Below, piece after piece: positions 5,601 through 6,638 of a stretch of 6,638 nucleotides of DNA; position 1 is the stretch's first letter; every line of letters starts with the position of its first letter. Location: positions 1-6,638 of the forward strand of contig JAHFND010000027.1 in the NCBI GenBank assembly GCA_023267475.1. Reading direction: 5' to 3'. The notes below the pieces were generated by a model. It was given only the letters and a program-made list of their open reading frames with translations. It was not told where the DNA came from and ran no database searches. Source of the DNA: a bacterium (GTDB taxonomy: Bacteria > Patescibacteriota > Minisyncoccia > Phycocordibacterales > UBA5272). A program made the translations under genes and the position numbers.

Positions 5601-6278
5601 TTATTTAAAACTTTCTGGAACTTCTGTTTCAAAAGTTTTCTCTTCTCCATTTAATAGAAATGAAATTGATTTTGCATGTAGCATAATGCGTGGTGATTCT
5701 ATTTTACTTCCATAGGCTTTATCTCCAACTATAGGATGAGAGATAGAAGACATGTGCGCGCGTAGTTGATGTGTGCGTCCTGTGATAGGGGATAACTCTA
5801 CAAGAGTTGTATTATTTTTTCTTTCTACCACTTTTACTTTTGTGATCGCATTACGTAATTCTCCACGAGGATTAATTGGGTTGGTTGATTGTTTATAATC
5901 TTTCTTACCGCGACCAAGTGGAGCATTGATTGTGAAATTATCTTTTTCTATTAACCCTTCTACTTTAGCTACATACTTTTTCTTTGTTGTATGATTTTTA
6001 AATTGTGTTTTTAGATCATCAAAAGTTTTTTGATTTTTTGCAATCACCACAACACCAGAGGTATCTCTGTCTAATTTATGTACTATTCCACCAAGTGCAA
6101 TCATGCGACCGTCTTGAAGAGTCACTTTATTATCAATATCAAAAATCTTTGGATATTTTTCCAATAAAAAATCCACTAGTGTGTATTCTGTTGAATAATC
6201 AAATGGATGTACAACCATCCCAGATGGTTTATTTATTACTAATATGTTTTCATCTTCGTAGATGATGTCTGGTTTCAT
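5601..6278 (-). CDS. RluA-family rRNA/tRNA pseudouridine synthase
   Basis: The enzyme converts uridine to pseudouridine in rRNA or tRNA; the target position cannot be told from sequence alone. The 225-residue protein starts MKPDIIYEDENILVINKPSG. The catalytic motif HKLDRDTSG (67-75) contains the essential Asp70, preceded by Lys where most of the family has Arg (HRLD). GRTHQLRAHM (167-176) and HPIVGDKAYG (181-190) are the later conserved blocks. No N-terminal S4 RNA-binding domain is present, so it has RluA-like size rather than full RluD or RluC architecture. The start is the ATG at 6278. An in-frame ATG at 6356 would add 26 residues (MAKLVDALALGASG...), but these are a translation of the tRNA-Leu gene and cannot be real. 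The ATG lies two bases after that tRNA's discriminator, so the gene has no ribosome site of its own. Confidence 0.93.
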   Translation of the reverse strand: MKPDIIYEDENILVINKPSGMVVHPFDYSTEYTLVDFLLEKYPKIFDIDNKVTLQDGRMIALGGIVHKLDRDTSGVVVIAKNQKTFDDLKTQFKNHTTKKKYVAKVEGLIEKDNFTINAPLGRGKKDYKQSTNPINPRGELRNAITKVKVVERKNNTTLVELSPITGRTHQLRAHMSSISHPIVGDKAYGSKIESPRIMLHAKSISFLLNGEEKTFETEVPESFK

Positions 6279-6280
6279 TG

Positions 6281-6362
6281 TGCCCGAGAAAGGACTTGAA
6301 CCTTCATGGGTTTCCCCGCTTGCTCCTAAGGCAAGTGCGTCTACCAATTTCGCCACCCGGGC
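6281..6362 (-). tRNA. tRNA-Leu (anticodon UAG)
   Basis: Acceptor GCCCGGG pairs with CTCGGGC with one wobble. The anticodon stem is CTTGC/GCAAG with loop CTTAGGA and anticodon TAG. The long variable arm is GGG-GAAA-CCC, and the T arm is GAAGG-TTCAAGT-CCTTT. The discriminator is A and CCA is not encoded (CAATG follows). The ATG of the pseudouridine synthase gene is two bases downstream, so both must lie on one precursor RNA. Its acceptor start and the five bases before it (CACCTGCCCGGGTG) are identical to those of tRNA-Leu(UAA). Confidence 0.96.
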
Positions 6363-6377
6363 AGGTGATTAAGTGTG

Positions 6378-6383
6378 ATTATA
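6378..6383 (-). promoter_or_regulatory. Consensus -10 box of the tRNA-Leu/pseudouridine synthase unit
   Basis: TATAAT (6383-6378) is a perfect -10 box, 15 bases before the mature tRNA 5' end. The -35 region at a 17-base spacing (TCGCAA) is poor. It lies in the 56-base gap after rbfA, so the tRNA-synthase unit can be transcribed independently. Confidence 0.6.
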
Positions 6384-6385
6384 TC

Positions 6386-6422
6386 TTAAAATAAACTTTT
6401 TTGCGAGAGATTTTTATTTTAA
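6386..6422. repeat. 10-bp AT-only inverted repeat at the rbfA stop
   Basis: TTAAAATAAA (6386-6395) and TTTATTTTAA (6413-6422) are exact inverted copies with a 17-base centre, covering the rbfA stop codon. It has no GC pairs and no T run afterwards, so it is at best a weak terminator. It also overlaps the upstream part of the tRNA-Leu promoter. Confidence 0.4.
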
Positions 6423-6638
6423 TTTAGCTCACTCTTTTTTAATGACTCCTGATACTTTTCATTCGCCAATTTGTCTTTTCTTAATAGTTCATCTACGTGT
6501 TGTCTATTTTTTTCTCCGTAATCTATTTCTACATCAAAAAACGGGATTGTTTTTACAGGTAGACGCTTCATTACAGTGTGACGAAGTTCGCTACGCATTC
6601 TTTTTGCGAAATCTAATGCCGCTGGTTCTTTTTCTTCT
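6419..6638 (-). CDS. rbfA: Ribosome-binding factor A, C-terminal part
   Basis: RbfA helps mature the 5' end of 16S rRNA during 30S subunit assembly. Only the last 72 residues are in the window; the 5' part lies beyond the right edge. The visible part has FAKRMRSELRHTVMKRLPVK, then a beta strand IPFFDVEIDYGEKN and a helix RQHVDELLRKDK. These correspond to the family's L-R-H/x-x-L-x-x-R/K, P-x-x-x-F-x-x-D and I/V-D-E-L-L pattern at the end of the KH-like fold. A charged tail follows. The call rests on this short region, so confidence is good but not complete. It is followed by the tRNA-Leu/pseudouridine synthase unit, a translation-related setting. Confidence 0.75.
   Translation of the reverse strand, partial: EEKEPAALDFAKRMRSELRHTVMKRLPVKTIPFFDVEIDYGEKNRQHVDELLRKDKLANEKYQESLKKSELN

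Noticed and set aside
5468..5715. Short frames across the tRNA-Cys/tRNA-Leu region, one reading NNVPRAGLEPARRFQPRILS
   Set aside because: They are translations of tRNA genes and flanks; such GLEPARRFQP-type peptides are known artefacts of tRNA sequence.
6005..6265. 86-codon plus-strand frame over the pseudouridine synthase gene
   Set aside because: It is antisense to a conserved enzyme and has no start signal.
1..6638. CRISPR array, insertion sequence, integrase or defence system
   Set aside because: I saw no regularly spaced repeats, transposase or integrase motifs, or terminal inverted repeats with target duplications. The tRNA genes have no partial copy nearby that would mark an attachment site.

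Overview
The window looks like a chromosomal segment from a small-genome bacterium of the Patescibacteria / Candidate Phyla Radiation type. That placement is an inference. It rests on very tight gene packing, core genes without Shine-Dalgarno sites, single-copy housekeeping genes in short operons, mostly no encoded CCA on the tRNAs, and small membrane proteins I do not recognise. The standard code fits, because no in-frame TGA is needed in any gene. All protein genes read on the minus strand. Only tRNA-Cys and tRNA-Leu(UAA) read on the plus strand.

Left part (1-1056): an open reading frame with a good promoter and ribosome site runs off the left edge. Next come a strong terminator hairpin and a 175-residue two-helix membrane protein with its own promoter and ribosome site. 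Middle (1057-4183): dprA followed by topA, 19 bases apart, which form the classic dprA-topA pair. DprA handles incoming single-stranded DNA and TopA relaxes negative supercoils. The dprA promoter is placed so that its mRNA would start at the ATG. Next (4214-5139): a terminator, a perfect 10-bp inverted repeat over a stop codon, and a 276-residue membrane protein with a faint SPFH/band-7-like segment.

Right part (5216-6638): a tRNA and translation cluster. tRNA-Lys(CUU) is on the minus strand. tRNA-Cys(GCA) and tRNA-Leu(UAA) form a plus-strand pair. An RluA-family pseudouridine synthase gene fits between tRNA-Leu(UAA) and tRNA-Leu(UAG) with two bases to spare on each side. The 3' end of rbfA, a ribosome assembly factor, closes the window. 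Removing tRNA-Leu(UAG) from the shared precursor would leave the synthase mRNA with a two-base leader. All genes in this part serve translation or RNA modification.

Two classes of gene alternate. The conserved genes (dprA, topA, the synthase) have no ribosome-binding site and sit in AT-rich operons. The unrecognised genes (1-247, 390-917, 4309-5139) have clear ribosome sites and appear to have visibly different codon use. The latter two also end at dedicated hairpins.
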